A DNA stretch of 64,000 bases from Planctomycetota bacterium (GCA_020631815.1 JACKGW010000007.1:62001-126000); one strand, 5' to 3'. Positions 25,201-33,420 are shown, numbered from the stretch's first letter. The notes: a model not told the origin generated them from the sequence alone. A program made the numbers and translations.

Positions 25201-27740
25201 TGGTGCACTACACGCGTCAGGGACCGGCGTTCAACGTCACGCGCTATCAGCAGACCGCGTGGCAGGGCGCGGCGGACCCGTACTTCCTGATCACGCACAT
25301 CGACACCTACAACATGGACTACCCCTGCTTCCTCGTGCCCATCTCGGTGCACGCCGGTGGGGGGCAGGGCACGGTGGGTGAGGACTACCTCGACCCCGCA
25401 GCCGACGTGGATCGCGACATCCTCGGCCGCTACTACGAGGGCGAGGAATACACGGCGTTCGTGCTCTTGGGCACGGACACGCCCGACGGCCAGAACGAGG
25501 TCATCGCCTACAACTCGGTCGATCGCGAGCACGCGAGCCAGGGCGTGTACTTCGTGCGCGATCGCGAGATCGGCAACCTGACCGGTCACTTCTACGGTCA
25601 GACCTACACGATTCCGGGTTCCGGCTCCGGCGACCCGACGCCCGACCCCGAGCCCGAGCCGGACCCGATCGACCCCTTCGGCGACGGCCCCGTGCCGCCG
25701 GGCGGGATCCCGGGGGGCCAGCGCACGCCGAGTGACGAGGCGCCGGCCACCGGCGAGGAGGGCGACTCCTCGGGCGGCGGCTCCAGCGGCCTGCCGACCG
25801 AGCCCGGCGTGGGCGGTGGCGACGAGGCCGAGCCGGATGACGACTCGGAGGGCGAAGCGGGCGACGAGCGCGGCGCTGGCGCCGCCGATGCCGAGGGCAC
25901 GCGCGAAGATCGCGGCGGCACCACCACCACGCCCCCGGACCCGGACGAGCCCCCTGTCGACAACACCGGCGGCGGCGACGACGAGTCGGCCCCCGGGGAA
26001 GAGCGCGACCCCGTCCCGCCGACGGACGAAGCTCCGGGTGCGTGGGACGAGGAAGAGGCGGCCACCGACACGGCCGACTCGAGCGACGTTCCGTGGACGA
26101 TGCCGGCGGGCCCGGAGACGGCGCGCCTGCTGGCGTCCTTCCGAGGTGTCCTGCAGACGCGCGACCGCGACCACTCCGGCTCCACGGGTGACCGCAACGA
26201 CCGCTTCCTGCCGTGCTTCCGCGTCTTCGAGGGCGTCCAGGCCGCGCCGCTGGCGCGTGCTGGCGCGTTCGACCGCATCACGGTGCACGATGGCACCGAG
26301 ACGGGCGACAACCGCTTCGAGGCCGCGATCCGCTGGGGCCACGAGTACAGCGGCTGGTGCGCCCTGGAGGACTTCACGGATCGCGTCGTGCGGGCCACCC
26401 AGGAGGGTGCCAACATCCGTCGCAGCGATACGCGCGGCTTCGCGCGCATCTTGAAGTTCCCCTGTGGCGAGCTGCCCGAGCTGCTGCCGGACACCATCGA
26501 GTTCGCGCGCAGCTCCATCTCCAACAGCGGCGTCGTCACGGCGTTCCTCGACGAGGTCCACCTGTGGCGTCACCCGCTCCAGGAGAAGCTGGTGCTCGTC
26601 AACGAGGACGGCCTGGCCGCGGATGCGCGGACGCTCATCCTCAAGCCGACGGTCAGCACGTACCTCACCAACACGGAGATCGACGGTGCGCCCAGTGCGT
26701 GCGGTGCGGTCATCATCGACGGCGAGATCATCATCTACCGCGGGCTTACCGAAGAGGACCAGGGCCTCGTCTTGGAGGACTGCGCGCGCGGTCAGTTCGG
26801 GTCGCGCGCATCGCCGCATGCACTCGGTGCGGGCGCGTGGTTCCTCCCCGACGTGTTCGTCTCCTATCTGGAGGGCGGCCTCGAGATCGAGTCCAGCACG
26901 ATCACCATCGCCGACCCCAAGAACTGGCCGCGTGAGGGCCTGGTCCGCATCCTCACGGGCGAGGACGGCGAGCTGGTGCACTACACCCGCCGAACCGAAG
27001 ACTCGTTGCTCATGCCCGAGGCGCTGGACCTGGCCGAGGAGGATCGTGGGCGCGGCCTGTTCCGCGGGCGCTTCGGTACCAGCCCGACGGTGCACGACGA
27101 CGGCGCGATCGTGATCTACCAGCCGTTCCGCTACTGGGACCGCTACACGCCGCGCACGGTCGAAGAGAAGGGCTTCGAGGGGGTCTTCGACCACCCGGAG
27201 AGCTCGTACCTCGAGCTGGGCACGGCGCGCCAAGACGCGTGGTGGCACGGGTTCACCTGGAAGGAGAACCTGACGGGCGCACCCGTCAGCGAGACCAGCG
27301 ACCGTCGTAGCGAGGGCGAGTCGCTCGACCTCCTCGACATCGTCGTGATGGCCCGCTTCAACCCCAACGTCCCGTGGGACAGCAAGAACGTCGTCGACCT
27401 GCGAAGCGAAGACACGTTCGGCAACCAGAAGGAGGACCTGGGCGAGGCCGCCAAGACCAGCCTGTTCCTCTTCGACGACCCGGGCGACGTCGCCTACGCC
27501 GAGAACCGCATCGGCAACGCCCTAGGTGTCGAGGCGCCTGTCGCCGAGTTCCGCGTGTACTTCGGCTACAAGCTGGGCGCGTGGTACGGCAACGACAAGC
27601 GTCAGCAGGGTGTCCGCGTGCAGGACGACGATCGGGTGCTACCCGCTTGGTGGAAGCGCACGCCGTGGCTCCAGGGCCTGGAGTCCACCGTCAGCTACCG
27701 CACGCGCGTCCTCTACTCGACGCCGCTCGGCAACCGCTAG
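22251..27740 (+). CDS. Giant GspK-like pseudopilin with LamG-like domain (1,829 aa)
   Basis: The start is ATG 22251, with GGGAGGT five bases upstream. It gives a short leader and then 'RGIALLLVVTILVTMVLVAL', the prepilin-type N-terminal helix in the form typical of GspK minor pseudopilins. ATG 22053, overlapping the previous stop, would add 66 residues of poor codon quality. Residues of about 427-510 hold the GspK helix-hairpin-helix region ('NINTASREVLYAVLANV', 'DEIIDARRGD'). Residues of about 695-805 look like a LamG/concanavalin-type fold ('FTLSFWWRP', 'GDWYHIEVCC', 'RLLVDGVDLG'). Residues of about 1120-1285 are a Pro/Glu/Asp/Gly linker. The tail is beta-rich. Usual GspK is about 300-350 residues, so this is a large fusion, perhaps a pilus- or pseudopilus-tip adhesin. 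No other type II secretion gene is near. Confidence 0.75.
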   Translation: MVHGTTHRSSTCLRHGASERGIALLLVVTILVTMVLVALPFAVSMRQGEERTQALGAQQRAEDEARLLAEHLGLWLQRTLPSEEQARQDAGERSVDADPTVDTLEEITPDDRFHSKVADMVLKGWVGDRELAMRAAALKSRGLDPITDDRGSIWSAEVQDAQARVNVEGASPFLLGNLFGGALLAEEVDAGATDIAVEHVSAGHAGLPGGFDPRGGYIRVAGEVIRYTSFDGTVFRGCERGALVDTPLKDNGEASTHDQGTPVVDYVAYKLATHVIARHPGRLTPYRTLEELRDIASWGQGGVLTADRLERLLPYLTIWSRRESSSGWLAPQLVTNALPDEGGTEGPEVVKLRDRANPTGTTRYLSPGVIVRISDGVRTVYQTIAQIGDEEGRQIENEVMLAGRVTAADEEVAFEGGRTTLSAWAPHPININTASREVLYAVLANVHLRGAKEVEKIVTPELALRLADEIIDARRGDVRKDPETGNRMGGPFRHAEDFGRWLGELVQREELTRDQRAALYLNAINPHSSSLALGTAPWCYRTLDVYHVETRVTVNDRSGQQVAEAGRREVIQVGPGGPSTWSVDSQTEFEERLAMGSGAKWVTSYPYNVVWRDRNTSFVQPGVRGPQGWLREVYPDDRRGEELGDIRLEPFRMQLPGAQVVEHFDDAWYTEGWFTGYQGAWETKTVGAIRRSGDSRPQPFTLSFWWRPYSGANWTAFDVGMERFQNRVALFVTEGQQGQELVFRVCGSTLEPRGAEVYVPLDRLQYNPGDWYHIEVCCRGEDPSSMRLLVDGVDLGIRRAMTYLSGDLGEDATEASVELLEQFPPRGCVRIGTELIEYDEVGVDAIRTLRRGARGTQPQSFTAGTPVELLGYALPLTVDMLRGGRTLSSELKKWSAVRIVGGEDTASFTTTDGTPITLRGYKPENSSPTISAVAMWDQDLDTALGAFQDEGMALLGCHVPGGGGNGSSGGGTGTSAVKLGGWEVVHYTRQGPAFNVTRYQQTAWQGAADPYFLITHIDTYNMDYPCFLVPISVHAGGGQGTVGEDYLDPAADVDRDILGRYYEGEEYTAFVLLGTDTPDGQNEVIAYNSVDREHASQGVYFVRDREIGNLTGHFYGQTYTIPGSGSGDPTPDPEPEPDPIDPFGDGPVPPGGIPGGQRTPSDEAPATGEEGDSSGGGSSGLPTEPGVGGGDEAEPDDDSEGEAGDERGAGAADAEGTREDRGGTTTTPPDPDEPPVDNTGGGDDESAPGEERDPVPPTDEAPGAWDEEEAATDTADSSDVPWTMPAGPETARLLASFRGVLQTRDRDHSGSTGDRNDRFLPCFRVFEGVQAAPLARAGAFDRITVHDGTETGDNRFEAAIRWGHEYSGWCALEDFTDRVVRATQEGANIRRSDTRGFARILKFPCGELPELLPDTIEFARSSISNSGVVTAFLDEVHLWRHPLQEKLVLVNEDGLAADARTLILKPTVSTYLTNTEIDGAPSACGAVIIDGEIIIYRGLTEEDQGLVLEDCARGQFGSRASPHALGAGAWFLPDVFVSYLEGGLEIESSTITIADPKNWPREGLVRILTGEDGELVHYTRRTEDSLLMPEALDLAEEDRGRGLFRGRFGTSPTVHDDGAIVIYQPFRYWDRYTPRTVEEKGFEGVFDHPESSYLELGTARQDAWWHGFTWKENLTGAPVSETSDRRSEGESLDLLDIVVMARFNPNVPWDSKNVVDLRSEDTFGNQKEDLGEAAKTSLFLFDDPGDVAYAENRIGNALGVEAPVAEFRVYFGYKLGAWYGNDKRQQGVRVQDDDRVLPAWWKRTPWLQGLESTVSYRTRVLYSTPLGNR

Positions 27741-27773
27741 CCCGCAGGGAGGTGTCTGATCCGGCGCTGCACC

Positions 27774-27950
27774 GTGAAGGGTATGGTGCCTTGTTGGAGT
27801 GTATCGATCGCGATACAGGTCCCGTGCGGACAAAGCATGTCACGGGCCGAGGTGGCGCGCTGGGTCCGTGAGCGGCGCCACGAATGGGGCTGGAGCCCGC
27901 GCGCAGCGGCCGGGCAGGCCCAAGTACGAGTCTCGACCTGGATTGCGTGG
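27774..27950 (+). pseudogene. XRE-like small regulator gene, 5' part, cut by IS66
   Basis: The frame from GTG 27774 (ATG 27783 is possible) encodes 'MVPCWSVSIAIQVPCGQ', then a helix-turn-helix-like stretch ('WSPRAAAGQAQVRVSTWIAW'). At the Trp codon 27948-27950 the IS66 element begins, and the reading frame ends 15 bases inside it. Joining this part to base 30350 restores the frame and matches a second copy of the gene at 36268-35938 on the minus strand. XRE-type helices suggest a small DNA-binding protein. It sits 33 bases after the GspK-like gene on the same strand. Confidence 0.7.
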
Positions 27951-28004
27951 GTACGCGTCCCGTGAACCCAGGTGCCTGGGTCCCGGGCGCGAGCCCCGCT
28001 GCGG

Positions 28005-29525
28005 TCAGGTCGTTGCCGGCGTCCAGAGCCGCGGCGTGAGCTCGTCCATGCGTTCCGGTGGATGGTCGCGTACTCGGCCGAGCACGTCGCTCAGCCAAGC
28101 GAAGGGGTTCTTCCCTTGCAGTCGGCAGGTCCCGAGCAGCCCGTAGAGTCGAGCCGCCCACGCGCCGCCTGCTTCGCTCCCGCAGAACGTCCAGTTGTTC
28201 CGGCCCACGGCCACCGCGCGAAGAGCGCGCTCGGTGGCGTTGTTGTCGATGGGGATCTCGCCGTTCTCGGCAAAGCGCGTGAGCTCGGTCCACTGGCCAA
28301 GGGCATAGCCAATGGCCTTGCCGATCGGGCTCTTCGGTAGCACCCTGGCGACGTCGCGGTCCAGCAGGGCCTTGATCTCGTCTAGGATCGCTCGGCTCTT
28401 CGATGCCCGCAGCACCGAGGCCAAGCCAGCGCGTTGCCGTGGCGTCGTGGTCGCCTCCTGAATCTCGGACTCCACTGCGTACAGCTGGCGAATCAACGCC
28501 AGGATCGGCAGGGCACGCGAGGAAGCCGTCTTCTTGGCCTCGAAGAAGTAGCGCCGGGCATGCGCCCAGCATCCCGCGCGGGACACGTCGGGCCGCTGGC
28601 TCACCACCTCGTTGTAGCCCGCGTAGCCATCGGCCAGCAGCACGCCGTGCGTGAAGGTCGCCAGCGCCGCCAGCGGTGCTTCGCCCTTCCTGCCCATGGA
28701 GAAGTCGAAGGCCACCTCGTCGCGGTCGCCCAGGTAGGCCCACAGGTAGGCCCGGTGGGCCTGCTTCTTCCCCTCCACCAGCACCTTCACCGGCGTCTCG
28801 TCGGCGCGAAGCACGCGCGAGGCCAGGATCGAATCCCACTGCGCACGCTCGATGCGCTCCACCAGGTCGCTCACCTGGCGGACCCAGCCACCAAGCGTCT
28901 GCTTGCTCAACGTGACGCCCGCCCGCCGCAGGATCGTGGTCTGGCGCACCAGGGGCAGGTGGTCCACGTACTTGGCCACTGCCACGTGCGCCAGCGTCGC
29001 TGCCGTGGCCTTGCCCTTGGGGATCGGTCCCTGCGGCGCCAAGGCCACGTGGACGCCGTCCTTGCAGGTCCCGCACGCGTACTTCGGCCGCACCGTCTCG
29101 ATCACCCGGCAGGTCGCCGGCATGTAGTCCAGCTGCTCCGAGGTCTCTTCCCCGATCTGCGCCATCGCCTGGCCGCAGCACCCGCAGGTCGTGGAGTCGG
29201 GCTCGATGACCCGGCGCTCGCGCGGCAGGTCCTCGGAGAACCGCGTCCGCCCGTGGCCCTTGCGCTTGCGCTTGTGGGCCGGAACCTCGATCTCGTCGGC
29301 CGCATCCGTCTCGTCAGCCGAGGCCGCGTTCAGCGCCGCGTAGGCCAGCTCCAGCTGCGCCGCATCCAGCTTCTCGCTCTTCTTGCCGAACAGCCGCCGG
29401 GCGTGCTGGTCGAGCTCGTCTTCAGCTTGGCGTTGTCCGCGCGCAGCTCCGCAGCGTGCTCGGAGACCGGCAATCAACGCGTGCGCGGCTTCCAGCGTCG
29501 TCGGGAGCTCGATCGCCTGCGCCAT
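28005..29525 (-). CDS. tnpC: IS66-family DDE transposase
   Basis: 506 residues from ATG 29525 ('MAQAIELPTTLEAAHALIAG'); the frame is open further upstream to 29645, where it carries what looks like the tail of tnpB. The N-terminal part has the IS66 leucine-zipper-like helix and 'RRLFGKKSEKLD'. A zinc-finger pair follows ('CGCCGQAM', 'YACGTCKDG'). The DDE catalytic residues sit in 'RADETPVKVL', 'LADGYAGYNEV' and 'NNATERALRAVAVGRNNWTF'. Length and motifs are those of a full-length IS66 transposase, which cuts and joins the element ends with the help of TnpA and TnpB. The gene ends 54 bases from the left inverted repeat. Confidence 0.93.
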   Translation of the reverse strand: MAQAIELPTTLEAAHALIAGLRARCGAARGQRQAEDELDQHARRLFGKKSEKLDAAQLELAYAALNAASADETDAADEIEVPAHKRKRKGHGRTRFSEDLPRERRVIEPDSTTCGCCGQAMAQIGEETSEQLDYMPATCRVIETVRPKYACGTCKDGVHVALAPQGPIPKGKATAATLAHVAVAKYVDHLPLVRQTTILRRAGVTLSKQTLGGWVRQVSDLVERIERAQWDSILASRVLRADETPVKVLVEGKKQAHRAYLWAYLGDRDEVAFDFSMGRKGEAPLAALATFTHGVLLADGYAGYNEVVSQRPDVSRAGCWAHARRYFFEAKKTASSRALPILALIRQLYAVESEIQEATTTPRQRAGLASVLRASKSRAILDEIKALLDRDVARVLPKSPIGKAIGYALGQWTELTRFAENGEIPIDNNATERALRAVAVGRNNWTFCGSEAGGAWAARLYGLLGTCRLQGKNPFAWLSDVLGRVRDHPPERMDELTPRLWTPATT

Positions 29526-29660
29526 GGGCACAGTGTCGCCGCACACGCCGACAGCGAAGGAAACAAACCTCATGCAGGGACATGCGTCGCATGCGCTTTC
29601 GCGCATGCGCGCATCGCGAAGGTCGATGCCCTCCAGCACGCACATCAGCCTCCTTCATCG

Positions 29661-29930
29661 TCACCTGCAGCGTTGTCCGCTCCGGCTGGTTCTCCGCCAC
29701 GCGAACGTGCCCTCCTCCAGACGCTTGGCGAACACCCAGAACCCGTTGCGGTCCCAAAGCAGAAGCTTGAGCCGATCGCGTCGGCGGTTGCAGAACGCGA
29801 AGACGTGGCCGGAGAACGGATCCTCCTCCAACACGTTCTGCGCTACCGCGCACAGCCCGTCGAAGCTCTTGCGCATGTCGGTCACGCCCACGGCCACGTG
29901 GATGCGGACGGATGCCGGGAAGCTCAGCAC
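29661..29930 (-). CDS. tnpB: IS66 accessory protein TnpB, probably frameshifted
   Basis: 89 residues from ATG 29930, which overlaps the end of tnpA by seven bases. The IS66 Orf2 signature is clear: 'VTDMRKSFDGL', 'DPFSGHVFAFCNRRRDRLK', 'LLWDRNGFWVFAKRLEEGTF'. The usual length is about 115 residues. After 'TFAW' the frame ends early, while the expected continuation ('ENQPERTTLQVTMKEADV', then 'LEGIDLRDARMR') is found in the other two minus-strand frames. Two small indels, or sequencing errors, would explain this. If real, the element may lack a working TnpB. Confidence 0.8.
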   Translation of the reverse strand: MLSFPASVRIHVAVGVTDMRKSFDGLCAVAQNVLEEDPFSGHVFAFCNRRRDRLKLLLWDRNGFWVFAKRLEEGTFAWRRTSRSGQRCR

Positions 29931-30271
29931 GTCGTGGACAGGACGTCGAGCAGGCGGGACAGGTCGTCGCCGGCAAAGCCCGCCGGCACGCGCACGATGC
30001 TGCCGCTCGAGAGCACGATCTCGAACGGCTCGGCCGCGCGCCGCCGGCGTGCATCGAGCTCCACGAACACGGGGCCCGTGCCCTGCTCGCCGTTCGCCGC
30101 CTCGAGCCGGCCGATCCAGCGGCCCAGCGTCACGGGCGCGATGCCCACCTCACGACAGAAGGCCGCGCGGCTGGCGCCCGATGCACGCCACTGCGACACG
30201 ACCTCGCCGATGGCGGTCAGGCGTGCCGCGCCGCGCAGCCCGTGGATCCGCTTGCCCAAGCTCTCTGACAT
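29924..30271 (-). CDS. tnpA: IS66 accessory protein TnpA
   Basis: 115 residues from ATG 30271, first gene of the element and 49 bases from the right inverted repeat. It has the IS66 Orf1 layout: an N-terminal helix-turn-helix ('GEVVSQWRASGASRAAFCRE', 'GIAPVTLGRWI') and the C-terminal beta strand pair ('FEIVLSSGSIVRVPAGF', 'DLSRLLDVL'). It is thought to act with TnpB and TnpC in transposition. Overlap with tnpB suggests translational coupling. Confidence 0.9.
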   Translation of the reverse strand: MSESLGKRIHGLRGAARLTAIGEVVSQWRASGASRAAFCREVGIAPVTLGRWIGRLEAANGEQGTGPVFVELDARRRRAAEPFEIVLSSGSIVRVPAGFAGDDLSRLLDVLSTTC

Positions 30272-30341
30272 GACGACCTCCGGGGAGGAGGGTCGCCAGG
30301 CGCATGGTGACCCGAAACATGGGGTTCACGGGACGCGTACC

Positions 30342-30493
30342 TTGCGTGGGAGGGTCCGCACGGGGGCAGGCCCGGCTGGAGGGGCCGATGGCGTCTACTC
30401 AGGATGCTCAGCGTGCCGCCAGCACCCCTCCCCGGATCGATACGGCGAACCGTCGGCGGGGCTAGCCATGGAACTCCATCGCTCCACAGGTGA
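30342..30493 (+). pseudogene. XRE-like small regulator gene, 3' part
   Basis: After the 8-bp duplication, reading from 30350 in the frame of the 5' part gives 'EGPHGGRPGWRGRWRLLR', which matches 'ESPGGGRPGRRARWRLLR' of the second copy on the minus strand near 36.1 kb. Beyond that the two copies diverge and this frame stops at 30493, two bases from the end of the converging gene. Together with 27774-27950 it forms one gene split by IS66. Confidence 0.65.
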
Positions 30494-30494
30494 C

Positions 30495-32189
30495 CTAGGG
30501 GGCGAGCTCGAGTTGGAGTACCCGACCCTCCTCCACCTCAAACTCACGCGACCAACCCAGCCCCTTCCCAGCTCCCGCACTGAGTCGATACCGGCCCGGG
30601 GGGAGTCCGTTGAAGGTCGGCTCCCCTGACCGTCTCGCCACACCCATGAGAGTCCGCTCCCTGATTCGCCCGTCGCTCCCCTCCTCTTCGAAGGTGAAGG
30701 ACTCTCGGACGCCAGAGATGGGTCGACCCGCAGCATCTCTATAGGCAGTCGAGACGCCCGTCAGAATTGGCCAAGACACTCGGTCAATCAGCGCTCCATC
30801 ACGCAGCGAAGCAACAGGGAACGGCTCACTTGGTCCGAGCCCGTCATGGAACACCACGGCCTCCGCCGCGACAGGAACTCCGTCGAAGCGCCAGATCCTG
30901 CCACCTGCGCGCTGTGCTCGGACAACGACGATTCCCTTGTCGGTTGTGCAACTCAATCCGAGCGCCTGGGCATCGGGACGCGAACTACCAGCCAAGTCTA
31001 CCGAGAATGAGATTCGGTCGGCGTACAGAGGCTCCAGGTATGCGACATCGGCAGCCTCCCACGACGCATCGGGCGGGTGAATCGCGACTTCAATCGCGGC
31101 TGGTCGATAGCCAAGTGTGCTCACGAGCAATCGCCCGATCCGCACGCGCGCGCTCGGGCTGGGAAACGCAATCAGCCAAGTGAATTGGTCCACGCCCTCG
31201 CTATCGCGCACGGCGCCCGTACGGAGCAGGGTGTCACCTACGAGAACGCTCTCGGCCACAAGGTCCCCGACCACAACGCCGCTCTCTTGCCCGCGGCGAA
31301 GAAGATTGACTGACGTCACGGGGGAGCGAACCCCCTCCCGGGTGGCCTTGTCTCGCAACTGCAATCTAATCAAGGAGCAGTAGGCGAGCTCGAGCGAAAC
31401 TGACTCCTCACCGCCGGCCACTCCCACATCGAATGACGCCGTGTCCGTTCTGTCTGGCGAAGTACGCAATTGGAGCGGAGGCTTGCAGAACCCCGGCGCC
31501 AGGGCGCGAGCTCTCCACGGGCCAGGCTCAAGCGTCAAGGCCCACGAGCCGTCAAGTCCAGCTCGAACCACATGGACCTCGTCGACCAGCAGTTCGCCGG
31601 CGGCTCCGGCGACTTCAGCGCGCGCCCCGGGTTTCCAGATCGTGACCGTCGCTTCGGGTACGGGACGCGCATCCACCGCGGTTACATTGCCTCGAACGAC
31701 GTAGCCTCGGCGGAGGGAAACACGCACTTGCCGCTCGGAGTCCAGAAGGACGGTCTGAGGTTGATACTCCGGGTGAGAGACGGATAGCGCGAGGCCTCCG
31801 TCACTCGGTGGGAACTTCACTACTGTGTGACCCGCGGAGTCAGTTCTTGCGAGTCGCGTCGAATCTGCCACGGCTGGCAGTGCCTTGGTTCTCTGCAGTA
31901 CGGCAACCGCGGCACCCTGGATCGGCAATTGACGGGCTGCATCTACTACGTCGACTGCGAGCACGCTGGCTCGCGGCTGGGATGCGTGGGCTTGCTCGGT
32001 GTCCCGGTCCGAGTGCGTCGCGGGCCTGCCCGAGAGCAGCCCCGGGGCGCGCGTCTGCTCCACGGCATCGTAGTGCGTAGTCCGGACTTGGCGCGGACTT
32101 CCGGCTCGTCCGACAAGCACCACGAGTGCGAGCACAACTGCCGCGACCACGGCTCCCGCCAACAAGCTGACCCTCTGTGCGGAGATCAT
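30495..32189 (-). CDS. Membrane-anchored beta-rich protein (carboxypeptidase-regulatory-like repeats)
   Basis: 564 residues from ATG 32189, overlapping the preceding gene by four bases (ATGA). One N-terminal membrane segment ('LLAGAVVAAVVLALVVLV', residues about 9-26) places the rest outside the membrane. At least two units resemble carboxypeptidase-regulatory-like domains ('LPIQGAAVAVLQR' with 'TDSAGHTVVKF', and 'RPVPEATVTIWK' with 'GLDGSWALTLEPGPWRA'). Such domains are small beta sandwiches for binding or display, not catalysis. No active-site motif was found. It is the last gene of a three-gene minus-strand group with a MauE-like protein and a Cys-rich secreted protein. Third-position GC is lower than in the core genes, which suggests transfer. 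Confidence 0.7.
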   Translation of the reverse strand: MISAQRVSLLAGAVVAAVVLALVVLVGRAGSPRQVRTTHYDAVEQTRAPGLLSGRPATHSDRDTEQAHASQPRASVLAVDVVDAARQLPIQGAAVAVLQRTKALPAVADSTRLARTDSAGHTVVKFPPSDGGLALSVSHPEYQPQTVLLDSERQVRVSLRRGYVVRGNVTAVDARPVPEATVTIWKPGARAEVAGAAGELLVDEVHVVRAGLDGSWALTLEPGPWRARALAPGFCKPPLQLRTSPDRTDTASFDVGVAGGEESVSLELAYCSLIRLQLRDKATREGVRSPVTSVNLLRRGQESGVVVGDLVAESVLVGDTLLRTGAVRDSEGVDQFTWLIAFPSPSARVRIGRLLVSTLGYRPAAIEVAIHPPDASWEAADVAYLEPLYADRISFSVDLAGSSRPDAQALGLSCTTDKGIVVVRAQRAGGRIWRFDGVPVAAEAVVFHDGLGPSEPFPVASLRDGALIDRVSWPILTGVSTAYRDAAGRPISGVRESFTFEEEGSDGRIRERTLMGVARRSGEPTFNGLPPGRYRLSAGAGKGLGWSREFEVEEGRVLQLELAP

Positions 32190-32614
32190 CTGTCACTCCC
32201 CGAATGCGCGACGCGAGCTCGGACTGTGTTCGCAGACATGAGCAGCCGGATAGCGCTGACCAGCAGGAGTGCAGAGAGGGCCAGCATGGAGAGGCTCGTG
32301 GTTGGCAGCGCGCTGCCGAGACAGGAGCAGCGGGCGGTGGGATTCTTGGTGAAGAGCATATAGGTTCGTGCGGCGACTAGCGTACCTGTCACCGCTACGA
32401 GGATCAGGGATGTCGTCGTGTCTCGCCCGACTAGACCGAGAAGGATGAGCAGGCCGACGATGATCTCGACCGCAGCGATCACCAGGAGCACCGCCCCTGG
32501 CAGCATCGGATCTGCAACTCCGGACCGCCCAACCCACTTCAGGGTTCCGGTCCCGATGAGCACTGCACCCAAGAATCCACGATGGAACGCAGTCGGGATG
32601 GGGAGTAGTCGCAT
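32186..32614 (-). CDS. MauE/DoxX-like redox-associated membrane protein
   Basis: 142 residues from ATG 32614. Four membrane segments are visible. The motif 'TGTLKWVG' near residue 23 and 'ARCSCLGS' near residue 95 are typical of MauE/DoxX-type proteins; MauE acts with a thioredoxin-like partner in disulphide formation in the methylamine dehydrogenase subunit. The CxC pair would sit at the membrane surface. Its stop overlaps the start of the anchored beta-rich protein, and the gene before it codes for a secreted protein with twelve cysteines, a plausible substrate. No MauD-like thioredoxin gene is next to it. Confidence 0.7.
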   Translation of the reverse strand: MRLLPIPTAFHRGFLGAVLIGTGTLKWVGRSGVADPMLPGAVLLVIAAVEIIVGLLILLGLVGRDTTTSLILVAVTGTLVAARTYMLFTKNPTARCSCLGSALPTTSLSMLALSALLLVSAIRLLMSANTVRARVAHSGSDR

Positions 32615-32636
32615 AGCACCTCGAGTGGCCCGTGCC

Positions 32637-32664
32637 GACTCCGGGATGACACCACCCCGGAGTC
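32637..32664 (-). terminator. Hairpin between the Cys-rich and MauE-like genes
   Basis: Perfect 9-bp stem (32637-32645 with 32656-32664) and 10-nt loop, 22 bases downstream of the Cys-rich gene's stop on the minus strand. There is no T-run. It may attenuate rather than end transcription into the MauE-like gene, giving more of the first product. Confidence 0.5.
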
Positions 32665-32686
32665 CGCGTATCAGGCTAGCTACCGG

Positions 32687-33229
32687 CTACTGGCAGTAGC
32701 ACTTGCTCTTCCGCGTGAGCAAGGTCTCTTCCTCCGTGACGCGCTCGCAGTCCAAGCTCGGGCCAATGCAAGCGCCATCGCATCCGGTTGCACGGTAGTA
32801 GGGATCGTTCAGGCCGGAAGGGTCGATGATCAACTCGGCGACGGGCTGACAGCCGAGCCCTCCCCCTTGCACTGTGTCCCAGCGGCTGGGGTAGAGGCCC
32901 GGATCCGCCTCGTACACGCACATACACACTCTCTTGACGAGAATGCTGCCTGCGTTGGGCTGGCCGGGAGGGATCACCACGCCGGACGTCTCGCCCAGCA
33001 AGCACTTGAAGTACTCGGGGTCAGCACATTCACCGTCGCACAGCACGGGCTGGGTCGGATCGGGCTTCCACGAGGAGGTCGCGATGTCGTAGACCTCGTT
33101 GACCGTGCCAACGCACGCGTCACCGCCGGAGGTGCTATCACCCCGGGCAACGCCCACTGCGACGAAGATGGTGGCGACAAGCGCCACAAGCCCAGAGACA
33201 CGCGAGAGACTACTTAGGCAAGTTGTCAT
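32687..33229 (-). CDS. Secreted Cys-rich protein (12 Cys in the mature part)
   Basis: 180 residues. ATG 33229 is chosen because GGAG lies eight bases upstream and a signal peptide follows directly ('VSGLVALVATIFVAVGVARG'). The mature part has twelve cysteines, an even number, several in close pairs ('VCMCVY' and the C-terminal 'KCYCQ') or in 'CDGEC' / 'CDGAC' loops that look like two related units. No known fold was recognised. It is first of a three-gene minus-strand group, with a MauE-like redox protein next. Extracellular and probably disulphide-bonded. The upstream 191 bases hold its promoter region and end at a transposase fragment. Confidence 0.7.
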   Translation of the reverse strand: MTTCLSSLSRVSGLVALVATIFVAVGVARGDSTSGGDACVGTVNEVYDIATSSWKPDPTQPVLCDGECADPEYFKCLLGETSGVVIPPGQPNAGSILVKRVCMCVYEADPGLYPSRWDTVQGGGLGCQPVAELIIDPSGLNDPYYRATGCDGACIGPSLDCERVTEEETLLTRKSKCYCQ

Positions 33230-33420
33230 GATGTTTCTCCAAGGTCCTCGATTCCATCCCCCCCAACGATCATGTGGCCGGAGACAGGGTCGCGTCAAGT
33301 GGCCGCCGATCGGGATCTCGTGCGTTGTGACATGGGCGTGCCGAGCTGCCCCAACTCGGGTCCTAGGTCCCAGCATTGATGACCGTAGCGTGAAGGTCGG
33401 CGCATCATCGCCCAGCGTGG

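Larger units (their letters stand above)
27951..30341 (-). mobile_element. Complete IS66-family insertion sequence
   Basis: About 2.39 kb. Terminal inverted repeats lie at 27951-27970 and 30320-30341 and match over about 20 bases (outer sequence GTACGCGTCCCGTGAACCC). Direct repeats TTGCGTGG flank the element at 27943-27950 and 30342-30349, the 8-bp duplication expected for IS66; one base is shared with the inverted repeat, so a 7-bp duplication is also possible. Inside, on the minus strand, lie tnpA, tnpB and tnpC in the standard order. The perfect flanking repeats and clean ends point to recent insertion. tnpB looks shortened by frameshift, so present mobility is uncertain. Confidence 0.95.

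Noticed and set aside
21438..27248. 1,936-codon open frame on the minus strand
   Set aside because: It is the shadow of the GspK-like and FecR-like genes in GC-rich DNA: composition is His/Arg/Val-biased, it has no domain, and the plus strand has clear motifs.
28434..30629. 731-codon plus-strand frame through the IS66 element
   Set aside because: It is antisense to tnpC, tnpB and tnpA, whose motifs are clear.
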